Part shown: positions 47,935 to 56,076 of the stretch, piece after piece | Numbering within the stretch: the stretch's first letter is position 1 | Layout: every line of letters begins with the position of its first letter | NCBI GenBank assembly: GCA_002730875.1 | Contig: PCBI01000005.1 | Coordinates: 310,001-374,000 of the forward strand | Length of the DNA: 64,000 bases | Source: Spirochaetaceae bacterium | GTDB lineage: Bacteria; Spirochaetota; Leptospiria; Leptospirales; Leptonemataceae | Direction: 5' to 3' | Position numbers and translations under genes: made by a program | The notes under the pieces: model-generated | Database searches by the model: none | What the model was told of the DNA's origin: nothing | What the model saw: only the letters and a program-made list of their open reading frames with translations

Positions 47935-49782
47935 ATGATCAACGGAATGAAACCTGAAGCCCGGGCATGGATTTTCTTGACCTGCATGATGCTGGCCGCT
48001 CCCGGCTGGGCCCAGGAACCCTACGATTTTGCGGACGACGGCCATTGCACCATAGATGCAAGCCTGGGTGAAGCCGTTCTACGCTGTGCACGATTTCGAT
48101 TCTTTCCGGCCTCCCGTGGGGCACCACAGACCGCTGAAGATTTTTTAATGATTATCGACGAGCCGGGCTGGAAGCTTCGCAGCGACTCGCAGTGGCGCTT
48201 CCCGGCGGATCCGGATGTCTTGTGGGTCCACTTCATCATTCGCAATGCGAGCGAGACAGTAATTCCGAGATTTCTCATCAATGAGTTCGCCTTTGCCGAT
48301 TCCTTGATCTTAACCGAACTCTATCAGGGTAATCTAAAGCGGCAGGAGCAAGGTCTGGCACAATCCTGGGCAAACAAGGCGCTGGATTACCGATTACCGG
48401 TATTTGCAATGGAATTGCGGCCAGGGACGACTTCTTTCTTGCTTCGCCTGGAGGCCCGGTCCGGAAAACTGCTCTCCCTGAAGTTGGAAAAACCGGGAAA
48501 GGCCGCATCCCGAGAATCTCTGCCCGGTTACCTGTTTCCCGCTTTTCTGACAGGCGCAATTGTTGCTCTCATCCTGAGTCTCTTCATTGCAATCATATTT
48601 AAAGAGCGAACCGGGCTACTGTATTGCATCTACGTTTGTTTGATAACGGTTTATCTGGCAAGCTGGGAAGGCTATTCGAGACAGGTTTTCTTTCCCGATC
48701 ATGGAACATGGAGCTTGTCGTTACTAACTTTTGCTGGAGCGCTGGCAGGCTGGTCCGTCATCGCACTCTGGAGAGAGTTGCTCATATTGTCCGTTCATGC
48801 GCCTCTGGTAGATACAACTATGAAATGGATTGGAAGAGCTTATGTAATGGCGGCTCTGTACAGTCTCTATCCGGATGCCAGTTTCCCGGTGCTGGACATC
48901 GCAGTCTACATTCTACCGGCCCTGTTTATTCCCCTGGCGATCTATTCTGGCGTTTTCGTAATTCGAGTGGGCTTCAGGCCGGCCCTATTTTCGCTGGTTG
49001 GATTCGCCGGGTTCTTGCTGACCATTCCTTTCTTCTTTTATGCAGGCATGGGCTTCATCCCTGGAAACGACCTGACGCGCAATCCGCTCTATCTGGGCTA
49101 TTTCTTTGAGTTCACCTTCTTCCTGATTTCTGTAGGAGTGCGAATCCACTTTCTCAAAAACCTTGAGGGAGAAAGAGCGAAGCGCCTGACCGCTGGCAGC
49201 AATACGGGAAGCCTGGCGGACACCACCGGACGCAAGACCGAAAAAATGGAAAACCCTGTGCAATCAATGAACCCACCGGAGGTACCCGAAGTCGAGGTAG
49301 AAGAAGCGGCAACGATCAGCCCAGTACAAACATCTAACGGAATACTCGACCAGTCCGGCCATATCCAACTGAAGGCACTCCCGAAAGATAGCAAACCTGT
49401 CAGCCGGCTGCGACGACTCAATATATCCCAGCTATCAAGGAAACTGGACTTATTGATGGAAGAAGAAAGGCTGTTCTGCGATGAGGATCTGAGCCAGGAA
49501 CGACTGGCGGAGCTATTGGGCATAAGCCGTCATCAATTCAGCGAGTTGCTTCGGGTTGTTTACGGTACCAATTTCTACGCATTTCTGAACAGATATCGCA
49601 TAGGCTACGCGCGAGAATCGCTGCTGGCAGACCCGGAAAGGTCGGTGCTTTCCATAGCATTGTCCGCAGGTTTCAATTCGAAATCCACGTTTAACGCAGA
49701 GTTTAAGAAGCAGACCGGAATGACTCCGGTGCAGTATCGGAACCAGGCAACAGAAAAACCAGCAGAAGTCCAATCGCGCTGA
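47935..49782 (+). CDS. AraC regulator with 7TMR-DISM sensor and seven membrane helices
   Basis: A 615-residue protein: signal peptide (about 1-26, ending WAQ), a periplasmic 7TMR-DISMED2-like beta domain to about residue 195, seven membrane helices (about 205-395), a cytosolic Ser/Pro/Glu-rich linker, and a C-terminal AraC/XylS two-HTH domain (about 500-600) with LSQERLAELLGISRHQFSEL and a second helix pair SIALSAGFNSKSTFN. It joins an extracytoplasmic carbohydrate-like sensor directly to a DNA-binding domain, so it should work at the membrane. The start at 47935 or the ATG four codons later are both possible. Confidence 0.88.
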   Translation: MINGMKPEARAWIFLTCMMLAAPGWAQEPYDFADDGHCTIDASLGEAVLRCARFRFFPASRGAPQTAEDFLMIIDEPGWKLRSDSQWRFPADPDVLWVHFIIRNASETVIPRFLINEFAFADSLILTELYQGNLKRQEQGLAQSWANKALDYRLPVFAMELRPGTTSFLLRLEARSGKLLSLKLEKPGKAASRESLPGYLFPAFLTGAIVALILSLFIAIIFKERTGLLYCIYVCLITVYLASWEGYSRQVFFPDHGTWSLSLLTFAGALAGWSVIALWRELLILSVHAPLVDTTMKWIGRAYVMAALYSLYPDASFPVLDIAVYILPALFIPLAIYSGVFVIRVGFRPALFSLVGFAGFLLTIPFFFYAGMGFIPGNDLTRNPLYLGYFFEFTFFLISVGVRIHFLKNLEGERAKRLTAGSNTGSLADTTGRKTEKMENPVQSMNPPEVPEVEVEEAATISPVQTSNGILDQSGHIQLKALPKDSKPVSRLRRLNISQLSRKLDLLMEEERLFCDEDLSQERLAELLGISRHQFSELLRVVYGTNFYAFLNRYRIGYARESLLADPERSVLSIALSAGFNSKSTFNAEFKKQTGMTPVQYRNQATEKPAEVQSR

Positions 49783-50302
49783 TGCCTGAAAGAGAGTCTG
49801 CTAAGCTAGATGCGCGAAGGATTCAACCCTGCTCTGGTCAACTGTTGGGGGAGCTGTCGGGCTGGCGTATTCGGCGACGCCACGGGCACCCCCAAGGCCC
49901 CGGCAGTCATTCCTACTCCAATTCGAAATTGCTTAGTGACCGGGGAAAAGTGCTTCCGGATACTCTTGAAGTCCAGCGGAGCTGCAAATAGAGCTGCAAA
50001 GTCTTTCTGTTCCCGTTGGGACTCGATGGTTGGTTTCATCCCGGGATCATTTCATCCGAATCTACGTTCTGCCTGAGCAGGAAGCAGAAAAATAACGCAA
50101 GTGATAGCACATGAGTTCTCAGAAAGGCAACCAGCATGATTTTGCATGTATACGGGCGCAGAAGAGGAAGGCTGGAATAGTAAGCCTGGCGGACAGTCGC
50201 AGATACGGACGGCATCATACTTGGATTGCCTGTATTCCGACCAGGCAAACTCTTGGCAACGGTTTGCCCGTGAAGGGCGATTCCAAGGCGGAGAATCGAC
50301 AA
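49783..50302. other. intergenic region, no convincing gene
   Basis: About 520 bases between the large AraC gene and a lipoprotein gene. Open frames exist on both strands (for example 49810-50076), but none has protein character, and they lack ribosome sites. No repeat or strong hairpin was noticed. Confidence 0.4.
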
Positions 50303-50806
50303 ATGGTCCCACTCAGAAGAATCCATTTTCTAATCATCCTTCTTGCTATGGCCTGCCAGGCGCCTCCCAAACCTGCCGCGAAAAAGCCAGACCTTCCTCC
50401 GGTGAAAGTGGACATTTCCAACTTCGAATGCGACAATGAGTGGGCGTATCAGCTAGAAGGCCGGACGATCGACATCGTAGGCTACCTCCATCCAAACGGC
50501 TATATGAGCTGCGGAAGCCAACGGAGCACTCCTTGCTTTGTGAATTTGCGAAAGTACCCTACTCCCAATTTGCACATCGCCGGCCCCTACATGCGCATAT
50601 GGATACCTTTTGGAACAGCCCCAAATCAGGTAAATATCCCGGCATCGGACACTTTTACTGCGACGCAGGTTACCTTTTACGATTATCTGGGGCAGCCATT
50701 CAATTACACTCGAAAGGTATCTGTGCGCGGAACCTACAAGCACAATCCGTATTCGGAGGGATACCATGCATGCAACCTTATGGATGCGAAGATTCGTCAA
50801 TTGTAA
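50303..50806 (+). CDS. lipoprotein of unknown function
   Basis: A 167-residue protein from the ATG at 50303, with GGAGA eight bases upstream. A lipoprotein signal ends LAMAC (Cys at about 18). A Pro/Lys-rich linker is followed by a beta-rich domain with five or six Cys (pairs in YMSCGSQRSTPC and the C-terminal HACN), suggesting disulfides in the periplasm. The central segment with GRTIDIVGYL and KVSVRGTY resembles an OB-like fold. No family is recognised. The frame is open upstream to 50111, but that part looks non-coding. Confidence 0.65.
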   Translation: MVPLRRIHFLIILLAMACQAPPKPAAKKPDLPPVKVDISNFECDNEWAYQLEGRTIDIVGYLHPNGYMSCGSQRSTPCFVNLRKYPTPNLHIAGPYMRIWIPFGTAPNQVNIPASDTFTATQVTFYDYLGQPFNYTRKVSVRGTYKHNPYSEGYHACNLMDAKIRQL

Positions 50807-50859
50807 TGGACATACGCAGCAGGTAATTCGGATCCCTGCCCGAAATACCTACCCACTAA

Positions 50860-51906
50860 CTACTTTCGCTCTTCTAGAGATCTGGCCTCTGATGCCCGCC
50901 TTTGCTGCGTCGCCGGCTCCATGGAACCCTTCGCTTCCGCCCGGACCTGGGCGGCGGTTTTGCCTGTAATATGCCGAAAATTTCGAAAGAACGAAGCCCG
51001 GGAGTTAAACCCCACGGCTTGGGCGATACTATCAACCTTTCGGTCCGGCTCATCCAGCAGCATCTGATGGGCTGCCCGGACCCGAAATCCAGTGAGGTAA
51101 GACCGAAAATCCACGCCCATCACATTGTTTAGAAGTTCGGAAAGCTGCCCGGAAGAAATCTCCAGCAAATCCGCGAGGCGATCAAGGGATAGATCTTCGT
51201 CCACGTATACCTGATCCTCCTCCATCATTCGATGGAGCCGATCCTTCAGTTGTTCCACATCCAGGCTTTGCAGTGTGGATCGCCGGTACTTTTCCAGGTT
51301 TTGACGAAGTCTGATTGCCCGATCCAGGCGGCGAAAGAAGCCCGGGTAGCGGAAATCCAGCAAATAGAGCCAGAGCACACCCACCGCCACAGCGGCAACA
51401 CCGAGCCGCTTCAGAGGCTCGGTGTCAAGAAACTGGATGGGAATAGCAAGAGCATTGATAAGAGCAAACCAGATCGGTAAGGCTCGCAAATGCCAGAGCG
51501 CCGGCACCGGGCTATCGGCATGCAACAAGGCAAATACATTGATTCGTAACAGAGTGCGAACCATCGAGTACGCTACATGACTCAGTCCGATATACACGAG
51601 CCATCGCAGGATCTGATCGTAAGCCTCCTGCCAGCCTCCTTGCACTGGATGTAACACGGCCATCTTCTCCTCTTCAGACATCAGGAAGAAGGGGAAGTAG
51701 ACAACAAGGGCCAGAAAGAAGGGAATGAGTGCCGCCATCCCCGGAAAAGACAGGTCAAATTTTTCCGGGTCCCCGGATTCTTGCTCTTTCAACAGTCCCA
51801 GCAGGTAGGAGGACAACAGCGGTCCCACCAGGTAGTAGAACGGCGCGTGGATTGCATAGAGATAGGGAACGTGCCTGAGAACCAGTTCCCGGCCCAGTGT
51901 AGGCAA
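50860..51906 (-). CDS. membrane AraC regulator, N-terminally shortened
   Basis: A 348-residue protein with a TTG start at 51906. It has five membrane helices followed by an AraC/XylS DNA-binding domain with LSLDRLADLLEISSGQLSEL, GFRVRAAHQMLL and SIAQAVGFNSRASFFR motifs. Compared with the seven-helix relatives in this window the first two helices are missing. In the same frame the codons continue upstream through FCFDFLVGLPTLGRE to a TAA at about 51971, without an ATG, GTG or second good start. So the gene may be 5'-truncated or use an unusual start. AraC function itself seems intact. Confidence 0.7.
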   Translation of the reverse strand: MPTLGRELVLRHVPYLYAIHAPFYYLVGPLLSSYLLGLLKEQESGDPEKFDLSFPGMAALIPFFLALVVYFPFFLMSEEEKMAVLHPVQGGWQEAYDQILRWLVYIGLSHVAYSMVRTLLRINVFALLHADSPVPALWHLRALPIWFALINALAIPIQFLDTEPLKRLGVAAVAVGVLWLYLLDFRYPGFFRRLDRAIRLRQNLEKYRRSTLQSLDVEQLKDRLHRMMEEDQVYVDEDLSLDRLADLLEISSGQLSELLNNVMGVDFRSYLTGFRVRAAHQMLLDEPDRKVDSIAQAVGFNSRASFFRNFRHITGKTAAQVRAEAKGSMEPATQQRRASEARSLEERK

Positions 51907-52096
51907 TCCGACCAGGAAATCAAAGCAGAATTGAACCTGTCCACAGCTGGCGGGATAGACAACACTCAGTTAAGCCACCGATCGAGCCACTTGCGCGACC
52001 CCGTTGAAAGGGGGAGAGTCAGACCCCGGAAAAAAAATCAGGGCATATAAAGAAAATCCCTTGCCCACCGTAGTAATCGGCCTGTATTTTACCTAC

Positions 52097-52110
52097 AGGT
52101 TAATTAACCT
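52097..52110 (+). promoter_or_regulatory. 14-bp palindromic operator before the ArsR gene
   Basis: AGGTTAATTAACCT is a perfect 14-bp palindrome ending nine bases before the ATG of the ArsR gene. A second inverted repeat CCTGTA...TACAGG (52081-52099) overlaps it. Upstream TTGCCC (52061-52066) with 18-base spacing to TATTTT (52085-52090) could be the promoter. The layout suggests autorepression by ArsR. Confidence 0.5.
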
Positions 52111-52119
52111 AATAGAACG

Positions 52120-52536
52120 ATGCAGGACACACTGAGTAAGACATTTGCGGCGCTGGCCGATCCCACTCGGCGCGCCATGCTGGAACATCTTTCCAGAGGA
52201 ACAGCCAGCGTGGGAGACCTGGCAAAACCTTTCCGGAGAAAAATGAGCTTACCGGCCATTACCAAACATCTCAAAGTGTTGGAGAAGGCCGGATTCATCA
52301 CCAAGTCTGTAGATGCGCAATTCCGACGTTGCAATATTAACCAGGAGGCTTTCCAGGAAGTGGCCGAGTGGATGGAGCAATATCGCATGTATTGGGAAGA
52401 AAGTCTCGATCGCCTGGACGTTTACCTGAAATCCATAGCTCCGCCTACAAAGGAACCCACAGCCGAGCTCCCTGCCGCTGAAGGCAGCGATACCCTTGCT
52501 AACAAGGGGAAGAGAAAGCAAACAAAGAGGAAGTAG
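52120..52536 (+). CDS. ArsR family transcriptional regulator
   Basis: A 138-residue winged-HTH regulator. The core LADPTRRAMLEHLSRG, ASVGDLAKPF, SLPAITKHLKVLEKAGFI motifs are diagnostic for the ArsR-SRPBCC class that controls AHSA1-type genes. The C-terminal 40 residues are charged and Pro/Lys-rich. No metal-binding Cys motif is present. It is translationally close to the next gene (stop at 52536, next start at 52538), so the two form an operon probably repressed by this protein. Confidence 0.92.
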   Translation: MQDTLSKTFAALADPTRRAMLEHLSRGTASVGDLAKPFRRKMSLPAITKHLKVLEKAGFITKSVDAQFRRCNINQEAFQEVAEWMEQYRMYWEESLDRLDVYLKSIAPPTKEPTAELPAAEGSDTLANKGKRKQTKRK

Positions 52537-52537
52537 T

Positions 52538-53479
52538 ATGTCGCCCAAAAGAAAGCCCAATGAAATCCATCTAAGTCGCATATACGATGCGCCTGTTTCC
52601 GTTGTCTGGGATGCCTGGACGGATCCCGATCAGGCTGCGAAATGGTGGGGTCCCCGCGGATTTACGCTGACCACTCATGGCAAAGATCTTCGCCCGGGAG
52701 GCATCTGGCATTATACCATGCATGGACCGGATGGTACCGATTATCCGAACAAAACCCTTTATCACGAAGTAGTAGAGTGCCAGAAACTGGTCTATGACCA
52801 TGGCGCTAGCGATGAGCAAGACCCCCTGTTCCGGGTAACGGTAACATTTGAAGATCTGGACGGACGGACAGCCATGGAAATGACAATGGCTCTGGCCACA
52901 GCGGAACAGGCCGAACAAACCCGAAAATTCATAAAGCAAGCCGGGGGCAATGCCACCTGGGATCGATTGGCCGAATACCTGGAACAACAGAGCGCCCAGA
53001 GGGAGATCTTCGTAATCAACCGCAGCTTCAGCACTCCGGCTGAAGGATTATTTCAAATGTGGCACGATCCGAGCCAGTTTTCCCGGTGGCTGGGGCCTGT
53101 GGGTTCCAGAATGACTTTCATGGAAAACGAAGTTGGCGAAGGAAGGACGGCCAGCTATCGGATGTCCTATGGGAGCGGTCTCGTTATGTTTGGAAAAATT
53201 CATTACGTGAGAATCGATGCGCCGCACTTTCTGGAGTATATCCAATGGTTTTGCGATGAAGAAGGCAACCTGGCCAAACATCCAAACGTTCCCACCTGGC
53301 CCGACAGGATACAAACCAGTGTGCAATTTACACCCGAAGCAGAGGGCAGCCGAGCTACAATGACCTGGCAGCCGTACGGGGAAACGTCCCCCGGGGAGAT
53401 AAAGGCCTTTATCAATATGCGACCCCAAATGCACCGGGGATGGACCGAGGCATTCGATAAACTGGAGGGTTGCTTATAA
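52538..53479 (+). CDS. double AHSA1/SRPBCC domain protein
   Basis: A 313-residue protein with two tandem AHSA1-type SRPBCC domains (about 8-145 and 160-305). Each begins with an FNRxY/ISR-like strand, then AVWDAWTDPDQAAKWWGP or FQMWHDPSQFSRWLGP, and ends in the long C-terminal helix (TWDRLAEYL, and the final WTEAFDKLEGCL). These domains bind hydrophobic ligands or polyketide-like molecules. Usually AHSA1 genes carry one domain; here two are fused. GAGGAAG precedes the ATG at 52538; the frame upstream belongs to the ArsR gene. Ligand unknown. Confidence 0.9.
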   Translation: MSPKRKPNEIHLSRIYDAPVSVVWDAWTDPDQAAKWWGPRGFTLTTHGKDLRPGGIWHYTMHGPDGTDYPNKTLYHEVVECQKLVYDHGASDEQDPLFRVTVTFEDLDGRTAMEMTMALATAEQAEQTRKFIKQAGGNATWDRLAEYLEQQSAQREIFVINRSFSTPAEGLFQMWHDPSQFSRWLGPVGSRMTFMENEVGEGRTASYRMSYGSGLVMFGKIHYVRIDAPHFLEYIQWFCDEEGNLAKHPNVPTWPDRIQTSVQFTPEAEGSRATMTWQPYGETSPGEIKAFINMRPQMHRGWTEAFDKLEGCL

Positions 53480-53557
53480 CTGGGTCCTGGGACATCAATT
53501 CGAATTCGCTGAGCCAATAAGCAATCCATTCCGGTAGTTCCGCTTTTTAGATTCACA

Positions 53558-53660
53558 TTAGAGTTTGTCAGAGCTTCGTCGGATACAAAGAATCGGAGTC
53601 CCGTCACTCTCCTGGACGTTGTAACCGGGAGCATCTACAATCTGATCGAAGCAAGGGGGC
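53558..53660 (-). pseudogene. remnant of a third Asp-box lipoprotein gene
   Basis: On the minus strand the codons read RYRPPCFDQIVDAPGYNVQES and stop shortly after at TAA (53558-53560). This matches RPPCLNQVVDAPGYEVAET in the N-terminal region of the Asp-box lipoprotein at 40603-41754. Neither a start nor the repeat part is present, so it is a fragment. It lies 80 bases beyond the convergent double-AHSA1 gene. Confidence 0.6.
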
Positions 53661-53910
53661 CTGTATCGTAGACGATTTCATTTTCGTCGCAGGCACTCCG
53701 GGCACGAGCACGAGAACCTGGCGACTTGAAGAAAGGCGATTAACCACTGGAACGCTAGACTAAAGTAGAGTCGTCGTCACCGGAAACAGGCTTTAGCCCC
53801 GCATGCATACCACCGACGCCCTTCCGAACCTACTACAAAGGTCTTCCCACGACGAGACGATTGGCAATCGCTCATGCAGGTGGGACCAATGCGCAGATTT
53901 CAGAGCAGGA

Positions 53911-53940
53911 GACTCCCGGTATAGAATAGCACCGGGAGTC
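53911..53940 (-). terminator. perfect 10-bp stem hairpin downstream of the propeller gene
   Basis: GACTCCCGGT and ACCGGGAGTC enclose a ten-base loop, 30 bases beyond the stop of the minus-strand propeller gene. No T-run follows on the minus strand, so intrinsic termination is uncertain; Rho-dependent ending or mRNA 3' protection is possible. Confidence 0.45.
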
Positions 53941-53969
53941 CCAATCCATGTATGCTGTGTGTTGCAATC

Positions 53970-54971
53970 CTACTGGCAACTTGCACGCATGACGCGGTTG
54001 GTACCTGATGTAGAAACAGCTGTGAAGATTCCGTTTCCGTAGCTTACGGACTGCCAGGCATTTCCTTCCGGCGCTGAAAGGGCGGTCCAACTGCTTCCGT
54101 CCACCGACGTCATCACTCGATTTGTACCGTCCGAGGAAACAGCTACAAAGAGCCCGCCGCCAAAGGTCACGGACTTCCAGGCGTTGGGCTCGGCCGCCGA
54201 TCGGGCGGTCCAGTTGATGCCATCCGTCGAAGTCATAACTCGGTTTGTACCATTCTGGGCCACGGCCACAAAGACTCCATTGCCAAAAGCGACGGAAGTC
54301 CATTGATTCGGCTCCGCCGCGGTGCGCCCCGTCCACGCAATGCCATCGGGCGAAGTGAACACTCGATTCGTGCCGTCCAGAGCCACGGCCACAAAAATGC
54401 CATTCCCATATGTGATGCCGGACTTTGCATTTCCCTCTGGCGTGGTTGTGGCAGTCCAGCTAGTACCATTTGAGGAATACATTGCATCCGTACTTGTTTG
54501 CGACATAGAAACGAAGGTACCGTTTCCGAATCCAACGAGAATCCAGTTCGCCGCCGCGGTTGCGCTGTGGGGGCTCCACGTCGCTCCATCCGTCGAAGTC
54601 ATAACTCCATTGGTTGCAGTACCGGAAACAGCAACAAAGGTTCCATTGCCAAACCCCACGGCACTCCATGGAACCACTTCTGTGGCGGATCGGGCTGTCC
54701 AGGTGAGGCCATCCGGAGAAGTCATGACCCGATTGGTTCCATTGGTAGAAGTGGCCACAAACAGGTTATTTCCATAGGTTACGGAAACCCAGCTATTGGC
54801 CTCTGCCGCCGTGGCGGATGTGAAGGATAAAGCAGCATTTGTGCAGTTGATCCCGGAGTTGGCCAGGGCCAATAGCGCCAGCGCTTCTGCAATCTCCCCA
54901 TCATCTTCTGAATCGGGAAAGAGGATACCACAATGGGCCATCGTCAACAGACAGACTCCCAGAATGATCAA
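53970..54971 (-). CDS. seven-repeat beta-propeller lipoprotein
   Basis: A 333-residue protein if started at a TTG (54971). It has a lipoprotein signal (LLTMAHC), an acidic spacer and seven consecutive repeats of about 41 residues with the pattern (W)-x-S-V-x-(F/Y)-GNG-x-FVAV...TNRVMTS-x-DG-x-x-W; the last is incomplete. Seven blades fit one closed beta-propeller. A much better start would be the GTG at 54980-54982 with GGAG seven bases upstream, but the six A following it put it one base out of frame; with seven A it would give a classic MKKTLIIL signal. Probably a surface protein of unknown ligand. Confidence 0.78.
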   Translation of the reverse strand: MIILGVCLLTMAHCGILFPDSEDDGEIAEALALLALANSGINCTNAALSFTSATAAEANSWVSVTYGNNLFVATSTNGTNRVMTSPDGLTWTARSATEVVPWSAVGFGNGTFVAVSGTATNGVMTSTDGATWSPHSATAAANWILVGFGNGTFVSMSQTSTDAMYSSNGTSWTATTTPEGNAKSGITYGNGIFVAVALDGTNRVFTSPDGIAWTGRTAAEPNQWTSVAFGNGVFVAVAQNGTNRVMTSTDGINWTARSAAEPNAWKSVTFGGGLFVAVSSDGTNRVMTSVDGSSWTALSAPEGNAWQSVSYGNGIFTAVSTSGTNRVMRASCQ

Positions 54972-54982
54972 TGTTTTTTCAC

Positions 54983-55300
54983 TTTTTTGCTCCTGGATTG
55001 GGGATGGCCCTCCCCGGCTTTCGCATGGCTATGCCCGGGACGTTAATGCCTTGCGGCACATTACTACCTATCCTTTTGTTCGCCAAGGCGATTTCGTGCA
55101 TTAGAACCTGTCCAAACGCTTCCGCATAAGCGAATAGAGGCCGTTTGCCCACCCAACGTCAGGGCCGAACTTTGGCGGGACGAGCCTTTGGTAGATGTGC
55201 AGCTTCCTGCCGCGGCTGTTTTGCTTGACCCTCCCCTGGAATCCCTTTACCGTTGGTCCGTGAAAAAGCCTGTAAACGGATTACTCAAGTGGAAAGCCGC
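54983..55300. other. intergenic region, little recognised
   Basis: About 318 bases between the propeller gene and a small Gly-rich membrane protein gene. It contains the 14-mer TTAGAACCTGTCCA (55101-55114), which recurs at 55663-55676 at the end of the truncated coiled-coil copy. No ORF is supported. Confidence 0.4.
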
Positions 55301-55603
55301 ATGCCTCTAAAGACACGCTGGCTGTTCGCATGCCTGGCCGGCGCCGCCGGGGGTGCGATTGCGGGTGCTGTTCTGGGCTTACTCATGGCCCGCGGGAACG
55401 GCGTTGCGATGGCAATGCTATTGGGCGCGTTGCCCGGAATCGTTATTGGCCTTCTCGCTGCCGGGATACTCCTGGGGCTGCTATTCGCCGTCAATGTTCT
55501 GGGAGCTCGCACGTGGACCGACATGGAGTGCGTGCAGGTAGGAACCCCCGCTGGCGCAATCGCAACGGTGGCCTTCGCTGTTCTAGCTGAGGCGTTGGGT
55601 TAG
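55301..55603 (+). CDS. small Gly/Ala-rich membrane protein
   Basis: A 100-residue protein with three hydrophobic segments rich in Gly, Ala and Leu, spaced by very short loops. No family recognised. The ATG at 55301 is preceded by GGAAAG; the frame is open from 55253. The composition is unusual for its neighbourhood, and low complexity leaves some doubt whether it is translated. Confidence 0.45.
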   Translation: MPLKTRWLFACLAGAAGGAIAGAVLGLLMARGNGVAMAMLLGALPGIVIGLLAAGILLGLLFAVNVLGARTWTDMECVQVGTPAGAIATVAFAVLAEALG

Positions 55604-55662
55604 AATATGCGGTACCCACTCTTCGGGCGAAAGGTGGGAAGCTCCAGGAATGTACAGGACAT

Positions 55663-55809
55663 TTAGAACCTGTCCAGGCGTTCGAAGTCGGCACGAGACT
55701 CCCGCCGGGTCACTGCAGCGGAGCGCAACGTTGCATAGAATAGTCCCAGCATCCCGACGATGGTCGTGGCAAATCCGGCGATCATGGGAATCATAAGCGC
55801 GCTATCCAT
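55663..55809 (-). pseudogene. truncated copy of the coiled-coil membrane gene at 60287
   Basis: About 48 codons that match the N-terminal membrane segment of the protein at 60287-60748 almost exactly (MDSAL-x-IPMIAG, then FYATLRSAAVTRRES and FERLD). After FERLD the copy ends at once with Arg-Phe-stop, while the intact copy continues into its coiled-coil repeats. The DNA of 55672-55833 is about 96% identical to 60611-60772. The start of the longer form (a Met in the intact copy) is GTG here. Confidence 0.75.
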
Positions 55810-55833
55810 ACGTTTAGTCAACACTGTGGAGCA
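55672..55833. repeat. direct repeat, copy A (with 60611-60772)
   Basis: About 162 bases are shared with 60611-60772 in the same orientation (offset 4939), with roughly six mismatches. This shows a recent segmental duplication around the coiled-coil gene. Confidence 0.85.
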
Positions 55834-56076
55834 AGGGACTTCAAGGGAAAAACTCGAAGCCGAAGACCGTCCCCAATCCCACGAAATAGGTTCAGTTGGC
55901 CGCTCTCGCTCGGTTCCCTGAGTCCACCGGGTGTGACGTTGCAGGAATATGTCCAGGACCATGAAGCAACACATACTTAACCTTACAGCCAGTTATCATC
56001 TACTTTAACAATATATTTGTATTTTTGCCTTGTCTACAAATGACTGAGCCAGAATTGTTATTTCAGGGATTAACAA

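Noticed and set aside
49810-50076. 88-codon plus-strand frame between two genes
   Set aside because: An equally long frame is open on the opposite strand and neither has a ribosome site or any family resemblance.
52010-52048. GGGG...CCCC followed by an A-run before the ArsR promoter as a terminator
   Set aside because: On the plus strand the tail is A, not T, and on the minus strand the T-run precedes the hairpin, so the geometry is wrong for either gene.
55101-55114. Another coiled-coil gene remnant based on the 14-mer TTAGAACCTGTCCA
   Set aside because: Only 14 bases match and the flanks show no further similarity; kept only as a note in the duplication finding.
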